From: Mesostigma viride | Taxonomy: Eukaryota > Streptophyta > Mesostigmatophyceae > Mesostigmatales > Mesostigmataceae | Length of the DNA: 64,000 nucleotides | Direction: 5' to 3' | Assembly (NCBI GenBank): GCA_009746045.1 | Contig: RPFO01001195.1 | Coordinates: forward strand, 18,468 to 82,467 | Part shown: positions 35,252 to 45,254 of the stretch, one piece after another | How positions within the stretch are numbered: position 1 is the first letter of the stretch | How the letters are laid out: every line of letters starts with the position of its first letter | Made by a program: the position numbers and the translations under genes | The notes under the pieces: generated by a model | Seen by the model: the letters and a program-made list of their open reading frames with translations, nothing else | What the model was told of the DNA's origin: nothing | The model's database searches: none

Positions 35252-35559
35252 CCGGCATGAGGGCACTTGTGCGCTCGGGAATTCAGCTCCTCGGGGTTGA
35301 ATGTGCAATTGTGCAAATACTGTAGCAGTTGGCTCGTCAACTACTGCATGGGGTGGAGGTAGTGAGCCAACACTTGCGGCGTTGGTGCTGCTGGGCCGGT
35401 GTCAGGCCATCGTACCGCCCTGATGGAATCCCCAAGAGCTGCTTGGGCCGGGGGGGGAGGCAATCTTAGGCAATGAAGCCACAAAGAAGAGTCCTGAGCA
35501 CTTTAACGGAGGGCTGGCAATATGGATGTGCCGCAAAACACATGCCTTCTGGTCATAAT
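35252..35559 (+). other. 3' flank of the HECT gene
   Basis: No coding potential. It probably contains the 3' untranslated region. No clear TGTAA signal was found; TGTAG occurs near 35323. Confidence 0.4.
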
Positions 35560-36800
35560 GAGCAGACTTGAATAATGTTTCGCTATCTTGTTCTAATCTT
35601 TCTGTTTCAATGCAGCCGTGCCCCCGGCCTCCTGCCATTACTACTGATCTTTGTGGATTACTCCCAAGGTATGCGATACCGTTGTATGGGAGCCAGGCTA
35701 TGGGTGGAGATCCTCCACCTGTACCATGTCCCGTCGTACATCGTTGAGATCATCCACCAGTTTGACCAAGGATCCCCAGCCCAGGTTCGTAGCACCGCCG
35801 GCGTCACTTCCGGCGTTCCCCCTGCACACCAGGGTGTGGCAGGACTGGGTGCTCTCCTCACATCTATTCATCATTATGGTGGACTATATTATGCGGCGTG
35901 CACAAGCCCGCTTTGCCCGGGTGGAGGGGTGCCCAACGGGAACGAGGTCACGGAGTACGCAAGCTACGGCGGGGTCGACACACTTAACGGTTGAGCGACA
36001 TGATTTACGCCGATGACACGATGCTTGTGGTCGACCCCGGAGTCAGCCCAACTCTAGCTTGATAGTTTGTCGCTCGAAGCACTGGCGGTGGGGCTTCCGA
36101 TCAGCCAGAAAACGGAGGTCATGGCCATCGGCGTTCCATAGGGATCAACTCCTGCACCCACCCTGCTCTTGCTGCATGGCAGCCCCGCCCCCCCGGTGAC
36201 TCCCTTCAAGCTCCTTCGCAGCTGGCTCCCCTCCACAGCAGACGACATTATAGCACCCGCATGCCTTGGCCAGGCATGGGCGGCCCTCTGCCGCCTCGAC
36301 AGGTTCTGGACGTGCCGCTGTATGAGTGAGTGGCGCAGGCGCGCATGTTGTCCAAGGCCCTTGTCCTCAGCTGGCATCCTCGTCTATGGCTGTGAGGTGT
36401 GGACCCTGGACAAGGCGCTGAGCGCGCAACTTGACCACACTGTCACTAGAATCAATGCTCTGTCACAACTTGGGCATCCGATACCAAGAGCTCTAGAGCG
36501 CCGTACCTTGGCCAAACTCTACCGCAAGCTTCCTCAGGTCACCCATACCATCCGCCACCGTCACCTACACTTTGCCTGCCATCTCGCGCACACGGACTGA
36601 GTGGATATGGATGTGGGCCCTGCCGGGGGGGTTGGCTACCGGGGGTACGAGCATTCTCCTACAACTATGGCAGGGCCCCCTCGTCTGCTCGCAACACACT
36701 GTGCACATGGTTGACTTGCGTGTGCCCCGCACCGACGCGGCGTGACCTGGACGGGCCCCTATGTGTCGCGCAATTGCGGGGGGATCTGTAGGGCTTGAGG
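35560..36800 (+). mobile_element. LINE reverse transcriptase remnant (YADD type)
   Basis: Reverse transcriptase motifs are scattered over three frames: LIFVDYSQ, LWVEILHLYHVPSYIVEII, VLSSHLFIIMVDYIMRRA, MIYADDTMLVVDPG (YADD at 36006-36017), LAVGLPISQKTEVMAIG, and YGCEVWTLDKALSAQLDHTV at 36390-36450. This is the order of an APE-type LINE (RTE or L1 group). Several frameshifts; a pseudogene. The 39.0-kb and 9.3-10.1 kb fragments are the 3' part of the same family. Confidence 0.7.
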
Positions 36801-37109
36801 GACTATCAGTGCTCCACGGCGCCGCATGATTGACAAGGTTGTATTAATGAGCTGCCACATACTCTGATTCTGATTTGGCAAGCCGCAAATAGTGAAAACC
36901 ATTTGCATACATGTACGTTACAGGCACCTCCCTGACGGAATAGCATAGCCCTGTTGTCTCCCCACAGCCCCCGCGGCGCATGACTAGCCAGGCTAGACTA
37001 GTCCTCGATCATGGGTATAGCGGTTATTGATCGAGCCCTAGATGACGATAGCCGCTACGCTACCGTGACATTATATATATATTTAATAATATAATTACTT
37101 ACAGCAGAG
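36801..37109. other. No gene seen; AT-rich stretch
   Basis: Includes a tatatatat run around 37075. It lies between two LINE remnants and is probably 3' untranslated element sequence. Confidence 0.4.
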
Positions 37110-37600
37110 TGAAATCACTCAAACCAAAGCAAACGCCCAGCTATAAACCTCTATACAGAGCCATGTCAAATCTCTATACTACGATAAGACCAATGGAAAC
37201 TCCTAACGGGAGGAACCTAATAGCCCTGCTGCACCGCAAAATCAGCCCGCGTACGGCGGAGCATGATGTCAGCCATGGCCCGAGTCAGCGCCACCGACAA
37301 GCGCTGACGCCAACATGACGTCCAGGTCCGCGCCGACCATGGGGCCCGCTGGCCCTCCAGGTCCAGCCGGTCCTCCCGGAGCCGGCAACACTCCTTGAAG
37401 AAGGCGGAGGTCAGGGGCCCCATGGCCCCAAACTCCTCCAGGACAAAGGGCACCACACGATGGTGCCCGACGTCGCCGTAGGCCAGGAGCTTGGCCCGCT
37501 CCGCCCGGTCCGCCGTGTAACCTGCCGTGAGGGAGGCCCCAGCCACGTGGCTAAGAGCCAAGGGCCGCGCCACCGAAACGTCAATAAGCAGAGACATTAT
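37110..37600 (-). mobile_element. R2-like LINE endonuclease C-terminus, fragment
   Basis: The minus-strand frame 37597-37217 begins LLIDVSVARPLALSHVAGAS, the end of the restriction-like endonuclease. It continues VVPFVLEEFGAMGPLTSAFF and a 60-residue tail to a stop. It supplies the C-terminus missing from the fuller element at 45.3-48.6 kb. Confidence 0.7.
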
Positions 37601-38075
37601 ATATATTCAGAGGAGTTCGGGGCCATGGGCCCCAGCAGAGTTTTTCCACCAGTGCTGCCAGCGCCGTGAAGACCGCCTCGACCTCGAGGGTCAGACCGCC
37701 CCGTGGTCTGCCCGCACGTGGTCCTCGTATTGGCGGCAGCACCTGTCACTCGCCCTCACTCGGACCGTGGCCGGCTGATGTGTTATTCCGCCGCACCCGG
37801 GCTGACTTTGTCGCGACCCATGCGGTCTAGATCCCTCCCAGGCCTGCATGGTGGGCCGGCAGCGATGTTCGGCTGCGTGTCGTAGTTTTGTGATGTAGTT
37901 AGTTGTACCTTGTGCAGCTGGTGTGATCCTTGGATGTCCACGTCAGATTCCTATTAATTTCTTCAGGGTTCTTCTTCTTTTCCGGTTTTTCCTTATGTTG
38001 CATGCCCCTCTCACCTCCGTAACTTATCATTCTCAATGAATATATATTAAATATATAAGTACTTACAGCAGCAAT
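37601..38075 (+). mobile_element. R2-like LINE 3' end, opposite orientation
   Basis: From 37610 the plus strand repeats the same C-terminal coding (EEFGAMGP, REDRLDLEGQTAPWSARTW) in broken frames. The 3' untranslated region then ends at ctcacctccgtaacttatca and an AT-rich tail near 38045. It is head-to-head with the preceding fragment, with the junction at about 37600. Confidence 0.7.
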
Positions 38076-38210
38076 GAATTTATATTCATATAGGATTATA
38101 AAGTACGGAGGTGAGCTAGAATGGCATGCAAAAGAAGGAAATGAAACCCCAGAAAGAAGAACCCTCAAGTGCATGTCTTGAGACAATAATAAGAATGACG
38201 CTATATGCAG
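38076..38210 (-). mobile_element. R2-like LINE 3' untranslated end, third piece
   Basis: Reverse complement of the 3' end just upstream (tacggaggtgag, then agaagaaccctcaa). The two 3' ends therefore meet tail-to-tail at 38045-38110. Confidence 0.6.
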
Positions 38211-38383
38211 ACGTACGTAAGCTCGACCTCCGTGAGGAGGCCGGGCTCGACAAGCGCAGCCGCTAAGTCATCGTCAAGCACTTCGCCATGCATGCCGGCG
38301 GAACTCCGAGTCCCTTGCCAAGGCGTTTGAGAACACCATCCTTGTCCCCATGTGGTCATATAGGAAACGATATATGAAACGAG

Positions 38384-38980
38384 CCACGAGCCACGAGGTA
38401 GCCATGGCTGACGGCGGAGCTCATAACTTTCACGTTTGGGCACCAAATTCGGCCGTGAATATCACTATCGCTTCGTCTTTCTAAGACGCACACGCTGATA
38501 TCAAGGAGACAACGCTGATATATTTTTCCGAAACTAAAACGCAATATTATGACGAGCAAACGCTCGACTGCGCAACGCAGCCTGGCGGCGCTGCGATGAG
38601 CCACGAAAATTCGCCCACAGCTCAGGCTGCAGTTCCGCCCGGCCTGCCAGGCAGCGAGGCCACTACTCACGCGTTGGTAGTGCACTCGGCTCCTGCGGCC
38701 TCGCCATTGGCATATCGCGTGATCCTAAACGCAGCCGCCCAGCCGACAAAACAGGAGGGTTTTCGCGCCCCACAGAACCGCGCTTTCGGCCCCAACCTTT
38801 CAAGGTCGACGATCACGACTGGACCAACATGTCCCCGGCAACTGCGCTGCATTGCCTCTTCTACGGGGACTACGCCTCGCTTAATTTACGTCCTGTGCCT
38901 CCATCTCCACGACATCAATCGCCTCATCATGCACCCCAGACCATGGGAATATCTGATGGGAATATGTGCTACATGATCTC
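38384..38980 (+). mobile_element. L1-like LINE 5' end and ORF1 start
   Basis: 38384-38590 carries the 5' untranslated block (gaggtagccatggctgacgg then ctcataactttcacgtt) also found inverted at 41480-41640 and 44700-44826. ORF1 follows from ATG 38596 (MSHENSPTAQAAVPPG) and is soon disrupted. Confidence 0.6.
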
Positions 38981-38984
38981 CCAT

Positions 38985-39545
38985 ATGTATCATCAGGATG
39001 CTCCGACAGGTCCTGAATTGAATGTAGGGTTTTCCCATCATAGGTCATTAGAGTCTTTGTATCAGGGTATGCCTCCTATTTCGGACAAGATTAGGCAGCG
39101 TAGGATAGCATTTGTAGGACATCTTGCTCGCACCAGCCATGCAGGTCGACACTGCACTCGGTCTGGCCGGCCCCCAGCGGCTTGGCCAGCCAGGGCGGCA
39201 TATTTTGACCTGGCCTGGCCCCAAGGACACTCCTAAAAGGGTAGGGAAACATGCCATGAACTACACACAGATGTTGCTGGCCGACCTAGTGGTCCCAGCC
39301 CAGTTTGAACACGGCATCCACTCTCTCTCCCTTCTTTGGACTGCCATGCTGAACAAGACGCGGTGGCAGAAGATTGTCAAGGCTAACCGGTGACAGCACG
39401 CCAGACCCTGTGGCCGCAAGCCACCTCCCCCCAAGATTAGGAGGCGTTTTGATGAGTAATGTAGTTATGATTTTCTAGACTAGATCGCTTAGAGGTAGGT
39501 TAGTTCGATTATGCGGCTTCCTCCACTCCGCCCATCCATCAAGGA
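38985..39545 (+). mobile_element. LINE (YADD family) 3' end
   Basis: Encodes MPPISDKIRQRRIAFVGHLA, the conserved 'I..R.R..GH..R' end of APE-type LINE ORF2. In a shifted frame, ADLVVPAQFEHGIHSLSLLW and LNKTRWQKIVKANR run to a stop at about 39391. Homologous to the minus-strand copy at 9320-9910. Confidence 0.65.
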
Positions 39546-41640
39546 ATATTTATTAATTAATTAATTAATTAATTAATTAATTAATTAATTAGAAACATAA
39601 GTCCGTTGGGAGTATCTGTAGCGCATATCCCTGAGAAGGGGCTTATGGCTTTTGATACATAATCTGGGCTACTTCATGCAAGGATGGGAATGTAAGCTAC
39701 CCTTGCTCTAGGTGCACCAAGGCACCTGCACCCTCATGATCTATCACGCTATGCCCAGCTAAGGGGGAGCATGTCATGTGGGGGAAGATCATCATGGCCT
39801 CTATACAATAGCTATATAGGCCGGCATGGCTTCTCAGCAGAGAGTGACTCCCTGCATGGGCACTGCATAGTACAATAAAGCGAGGCATCATCTAATTGAG
39901 GGTGGCTCATCATAGGCACACATGTACATGACTAAAAATGCTAGGCCTCAGCTGGCGGGTATAGTGCCTGTAGTAGGCGGGCATGTACAAGGCCACTGTC
40001 TAACTAGTCTACAATACTGCTGCTGTATTCCCCTAGGCCGGCTGGGGCTGCTGGAGTCGCTGGGGCCGCGGTGGTCGAGGGGGTCGCGTGCCAGGGCTTG
40101 TGGCCGACGTAGATGGCCGCCCCCTTCCAGTACACCGGCTGGCCCGCCTTGGTCTGCCCGGGAGCTGGAGGTAGGTCGGCCATAGCTACCGTCGCCGTTG
40201 ATGCTGCGCCAGGGTCAAGTCGTCGTCCACGGTGAAGTGAGTCTTCAGTCTTCTCGAGCCGCTTGCGGCGTCTGAGAAACGAAATCTTGTCCGCTGGGCT
40301 CTCAAAGATGAGAAGAAGCGGAGGCGCCCCTGCATGCCTTACCCCGCGCGCGGGGGAGGCGGTGGGCGGTCAGCTTAATCTCACCAAGAAGGCCCATGCG
40401 TGCAAGAATTTGGCTCTCAAACGCACGTGCAAGCTTCTCGGAATTCTCACCTTCTTCCATATGTCGAAGTTCTTGAGTATGGCGTTGAGGCTGCGCTTGG
40501 CCGGGCGAGCTCGGCCTCCTCGCGGAGGTCAAGCGTCTGCCGCTGGAGCTGGGCGGCGACGGCGGAGGTGGTGGAGGTGGTATGTTGCTTAAGCATGTCC
40601 GCCCAGGTCGTGATGGGAGGAACATCGCCGGCCAGGCCAGCATGCAGGGGCTGGCCTGGGCGGTGAGGCCTGCGGTGTTCTGCAGGACCTCCGGATAGCA
40701 ATTTCATTATCCTTGAGGCGCTGGTCGATGTCGCGGAGCTGGGCGGCGGTGATGGAGTCGGTGGAGGCGGAGGGGGGGGGGGGGTGGAGGCGAGGAGGGT
40801 GGCGGTGGCAGACTGGGGATGGTGGGAAGCTCAGCAGCCAGCGTGCCTCCCATTGCCGCCACATCTGTGCATGGCAAGGGGGGTCACGTGTTGCTCGAAA
40901 GCTTCCTGGGTGCGGATGGTGGCTTCCTGGGTGCGGATGGTGGCTTCGGTGGGGAAGGTGGGGGGGGGCGGTGGGGAAGCCCAGAGCGCGGCTTCGGAGC
41001 GCCCCAAGGAGGGAGCTGAGGGCGAAGCGTTGGAGCTTGGGGCGATTCATGCGGTGAACGATTGGGAGAGCGTGATCGGGGTCGGCAGGCTGGCCATCAC
41101 CAGGCCAGCAGCCGCGGTTGTGGGACGTGAGGTGCGAGCACAGGGCTAGAAGCGAGGCGTGCGTGCCGAAAAACACGTCTTCCATGAAGTACGATGGGCG
41201 GCGAGTCCAGTAGCCTGGTTCGCCTGATGTCAAAGGCGATCGCCGTCCCAGTGCGGCTCAGCACTCCGGAGCGACTGCGCTTAGGTTCAGGCGATGCAGA
41301 TGGCGAGGCAAGGCTCCTGGGGGGCTGGGCGAGCACCAGTGCACGACTAGTGTCACCGTTGCCGTCTGGGCCGGTGGGCGAAGCTGCAGCCGAAGCTGCA
41401 GGCGTATTTTCATTGCCGAGCGCAGCCGCCCTGAGGCTGCGTTGCGTCGAGAGGCCGGTTTGAGCACTCATCGTATATTGCGTAATGGCAGCTTTGGAAA
41501 ATTATATTAGCATGTGCGTCGTAGAAAGACGCATCGATTGTGATATTCACGGCTAAATTCGGTGCTCAAACGTGAAAGTTATGAGCTCCGCCGTCAGCCA
41601 TGGCTACCTCGTGGCGCGTGGCACACGGTTGCTTGCTTCA
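39546..41640 (-). mobile_element. Near full-length ORF1-only L1-like element
   Basis: Read on the minus strand: 5' untranslated block 41640-41472; ORF1 from ATG 41471 (MSAQTGLSTQRSLRAAALG) through a Pro-rich part, a coiled-coil-like part (AAQLRDIDQRLKDNEIAIRR) and the L1-ORF1p-like C-terminal domain ending about 40036; about 440 bases of 3' sequence; then a (TTAA)n tail at 39549-39591. ORF1 has several frameshifts. No reverse transcriptase lies between ORF1 and the tail, as in mammalian HAL1 ('half-L1') elements. Confidence 0.6.
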
Positions 41641-41689
41641 ATGGAAAACCAGTCCCGGTCAAGGAATATGTGCTATCTATACGTACATG

Positions 41690-42510
41690 ATCTCCCAACG
41701 GAGGCATGTTATAATTTAAATTTTTTTTTTAATGATCCCCCAACGGAGTCATGAGCACTATAATTTAATTTAATTTAATTTTTTAAATCACCCCAGCCAG
41801 ACGGCAACTGGTTTAACCCCGACGCCCTGCTTGGGTGCGCCCGCCCCCAACTCCAGCACACCATTCGCAACTCCCTTCTCATGCCCTCTGACGGCGAGAT
41901 CTGGGCTCCATCCATCTCCGCCCCCACACTCAGTTCCATCCTTACGGAAGCCTTCCAGCAGCACGTGACCCCCGGCCCTTGCTGCCGATGTGGCATGCAG
42001 CAATGGGCGGCACGCTGGCTAGTACTGAGCTTCCTCACCTTTCCACCACCGCCGCCTCCACCTCCACTGCCATTTCCGCCTCCACTGCAGACATCAAGGC
42101 CCAGCCGGCTCCTCGACCTCGACCTCGACCTCAGTGGCAGTGCCTCCAAGCCACCGCCACCGCCCTTGAGTGCTTGCATGACACCGCAGGCCTAGCTCAC
42201 CACCCAGGCGGTGAAGGACATCGCTGCCCAGCCGGCATCTGCATGCTGGCCCGGCCAGCGATGCTCCCTAGCCATTTACCTGGGCAGACCTCAGTGCTTA
42301 ATAAGCACCACACCACTTTCTGAATCTTCTACAACATCTATCTACAACATCTATCTACAACTAGTCTAAGCTATCTACCCTAGGGGCCCTGTCCGTGGCG
42401 TGCTTCCCGGCGCATGTTTGCACACGCGGGCGCTCAGTCCCCACGCCGGAGGGGTTCGAGTTGTCCTCTATGACCCAGGTGGGCCCGGCCACTTGGCCTA
42501 GCTTGTCCAT
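41690..42510 (+). mobile_element. L1-like LINE ORF1 fragment, plus orientation
   Basis: An AT-rich tail-like stretch at 41715-41790 is followed by ORF1-like coding in broken frames (LTEAFQQHVTPGPCCRCGMQ, matching the minus-strand EAFEQHVTP region near 40900). 42330-42520 resembles 44940-45110 (ctacaacatctatctac, then cacacgcgggcgct). Confidence 0.5.
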
Positions 42511-42898
42511 TGATCTTGTTCCAAATCACGGAGAGACCTAGCCCCCCCATGTCTAGCTGCGACTAGCTGTTCTTTGAAGGTGCGGGCCTTGCGGCGGCGA
42601 GCATTTCTGGGCGGGCCCGGCCCACATAAGGAGCTAGGTGCCGGCCAGGCTGAGCTGGGCGCAGCCCCGCGGGCCGGGGGGGGCACGTGAGGTGTCTACC
42701 TCGTCATAGAAGTCCGCAGGTGGAGGTTGTTGGCCCTGAGGATAGCCGCTACAATACCGCCTCGTCTGGGCCATTACAGTAGAGGACAGCTCAGATTTCA
42801 TCCCCACTGTCTATACGTGCTGCTATTGGGGAATGATGCAGACGATATTTGTTTATAACTTTTGTGTAATTATTTTTTCTAACACGTCGTACGTCAAA
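42511..42898. other. No gene seen
   Basis: GC-rich at first, then AT-rich from about 42840. Transition from LINE debris to the AT-rich island. Confidence 0.4.
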
Positions 42899-42899
42899 A

Positions 42900-42923
42900 C
42901 TCAGTCCTAAAAATAGGACTGAG
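42900..42923. repeat. Perfect hairpin, left border of AT-rich island
   Basis: CTCAGTCCTA and TAGGACTGAG separated by four A. It recurs at 44538-44563 with matching flanking bases (caaaa before, gt after). Confidence 0.85.
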
Positions 42924-42939
42924 TATGCCAACTTTGAGA

Positions 42940-44296
42940 TCATGTAGCGGTAAGGGTAGGGGGGTACCCCATATGTTTGATATGCATCAGAGCACTCAAT
43001 ATCATGCTAATGCTTGGGCATATGCCTAAAAAATCATATGTTGACCAAATCATGTAAAATTTTACAAGGGTGTCAACCCATGCTCGCGATTTGGCAATTT
43101 TCTGTGGAAGGACGAGTTGGGAAAATTCAATAAAATCCATATGCATGTTGAAAAAATATAGGCGTGTAAACAATATAGTTCTTGAAACATGGCAAAAAAC
43201 TGGGCTCAATTTGGCCACAGCCTCTACCTGAAACTCACCAAAAACCACCAGCCCTAAGAATGGGTTTCGAGGTTGCTAGCAATGTGCAAGCATGTAAGTG
43301 CGGTCATACTACACACCACCGTGGCAACCAACCATGCCAATCAACTCATTTCCCTTCTAGCATAACAGGAAAACATACTTGCATCATCATATTGCAGTTA
43401 TATTATACCTTAGTATATGTGTGAGAGCCTATGCACGCACGTAGGGAATGGGCATTGATACCTACCTACAAAGGGTTTTATTATGAGCCTTAACCACCAA
43501 TATAATGGGTAGGTTAAGCATATTTCAATTGTTTTTAACAAGAATAGAGATGGCTAACACTGTTTTGCCTTGCCATGGCATGGCCAACATACTTGCTGGC
43601 ACATGATGACAGTGGTTTATCACCAAGATTCTTCACTCACCCGTATAAGCTTGAAAGCACGCTGGATGCAGCCCATGGCCATACAATCACGCAGTATGAA
43701 CGTAGCAAAAGAATAACTAACATCTATGAAGGTATTTAAACCCATACAGCGCCTAAAAAACTGCAAAAGTACACTAGGGTAAGGCAAATGCCTGGTAACA
43801 TCATAAAAAATGGGGGGTTTAGAGAGGGGCAGGCAACGGTCAAGAAAGCGCATCAAGATTCGAAACTGACAGCGCCTTGCAAGCTCAAACTAATGTAAGA
43901 ACATAACAAAACGATGAGGTGACGATATTTCAGCTTTACCGTGCACGGATGGCGTTATCTTGGCCCAGGCGGTGCCCGCAAAAGTGACACTTGCGGCACA
44001 CAAACCATGACATGACAGAGTGGTCGAAATAATCAAATCTTTACTGCCACTGACTTAATTCTACACACATGCATGATAATAAGTAGAAAGAAGCATATAA
44101 ACCCTTCGAACTGCACCGTAAAGTAAATTTAGTCATCAACTCCGTCAACCTGCCTGGTCGCAGTTTTTTCCAGCAAGAGCAGTGCCGATACCTGGTAAAT
44201 CGCATCCCCGGGAGCTAAAAATTGGTTTGTGTCATCTTTAGGACATATAAAATCTATTTCCTGGGTTTTACCAGCTAAATCGTCCGCAAACGTAAA
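42940..44296 (-). CDS. AT-rich spliced gene with CxxCxxC motif, unknown function
   Basis: Minus-strand exons: 44296-44192 (FTFADDLAGKTQEIDFICPK, phase 0 to 0), 44038-43940 (WFVCRKCHFCGHRLGQDNAI, ends phase 2), 43875-43641 (starts phase 2; LMRFLDRCLPLSKPPIFYDV, ends phase 0 at GTGAGT), and 43227-42940 (VEAVAKLSPVFCHVSRTILF to the stop). The last three join in phase; the first does not join the second directly, so an exon is missing or the gene begins at ATG 44013. The codons are AT-rich, unlike the GC-rich genes around it. The Cys triplet could bind zinc. No family recognised; it could be carried by a transposon bordered by the two hairpins. Confidence 0.45.
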
Positions 44297-44537
44297 CTGC
44301 ATGCATGGGCGCAAGCCGCCATGGCTAGGTCGTGCATTTCCGGAACTCACGTTTCACGTGAAAAAGTACCCTTACCACCTGTACTTTGACCGTACATTTA
44401 GCCGCCCAAACAAAATCCAAAAAAATCGCAAAAATATGTCTAAGAAAGGTCATTTCACGTAGTATATTTGAATAAATTTTGAGGGAATTTTTTTGACAAA
44501 CATTCCGACTTGGGCGAATTTTCTACGAAACCCAAAA

Positions 44538-44563
44538 ACTCAGTCCTAAGAATAGGACTGAGT
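44538..44563. repeat. Perfect hairpin, right border of AT-rich island
   Basis: ACTCAGTCCTA and TAGGACTGAGT around agaa. A partial second copy (ctctgtcctaagaatagg) follows at once. Confidence 0.85.
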
Positions 44564-44589
44564 TGAACTCTGTCCTAAGAATAGGTGCA

Positions 44590-44830
44590 GTGACGAACGA
44601 CGTGCTAATGAGATTAGCATAGTACTCCGTGGCATGCCCTTGCGCATGACACGCAAGTACTTACTTACTTTACCTCGTCATATTTTTGCTTGTTAGCTTC
44701 GGAAAATTGTATCAGCGTGTGCGTCTTAGAAAGACGCATCGATTGTGATATTCACAGCCGAATTTGGGGCCCAAACGTGAAAGTTATGAGCTCCGCCGTC
44801 AGCCATGGCTACCTCGTGGCTCGTGAAGGA
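44590..44830 (-). mobile_element. L1-like LINE 5' untranslated block, third copy
   Basis: 44700-44826 is the 5' block shared with 38384-38590 and 41480-41640, in minus orientation. 44605-44675 is the inverse of 9010-9080 (cggcatgcc/tacttgcgtgtcatgcgcaa). Confidence 0.6.
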
Positions 44831-44839
44831 AGGAGAAGC

Positions 44840-45240
44840 CATTAATTAATTAATTAATTAGACTCGTGCTCTTGTTGGGGAGTCACGGAGCGATGGATGG
44901 GTGGGTGCAAACAATCCTATGGGTCTATAAGCTATCTACATCTACCTACGGCGTCTATCTAACAGCATTACTAACTACAACATCTATCTATACAGCGCAC
45001 TGGCGTGCCTCCCACTGTCCCACGGGCTTGCACACGCGGGCGCTTCCCCACAGGGGGGGGCTCGTTGTCCTCTATGACGTGGGCCCACTTGGCCTTGTCC
45101 ATCATCTTCTTCAGAGAAGCCATGCCCTAGCTTTTGTATATCCGTAAAATGGTCTTTCACCCCATGGCAGGCGCCCCTTGCGCTTTGAGAGATCATGGTG
45201 GTGCAGGTGCCCTTGGTGCACCTAGTAGAGCAGGTGTAGC
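44840..45240 (-). mobile_element. L1-like LINE 3' end with TTAA tail
   Basis: Tail (taat)n at 44842-44861, then gactcgtgctcttgttgggg as at 10150-10185. Probably the 3' end of a heavily truncated minus-oriented copy. Confidence 0.5.
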
Positions 45241-45254
45241 TTACATCCCTACCC

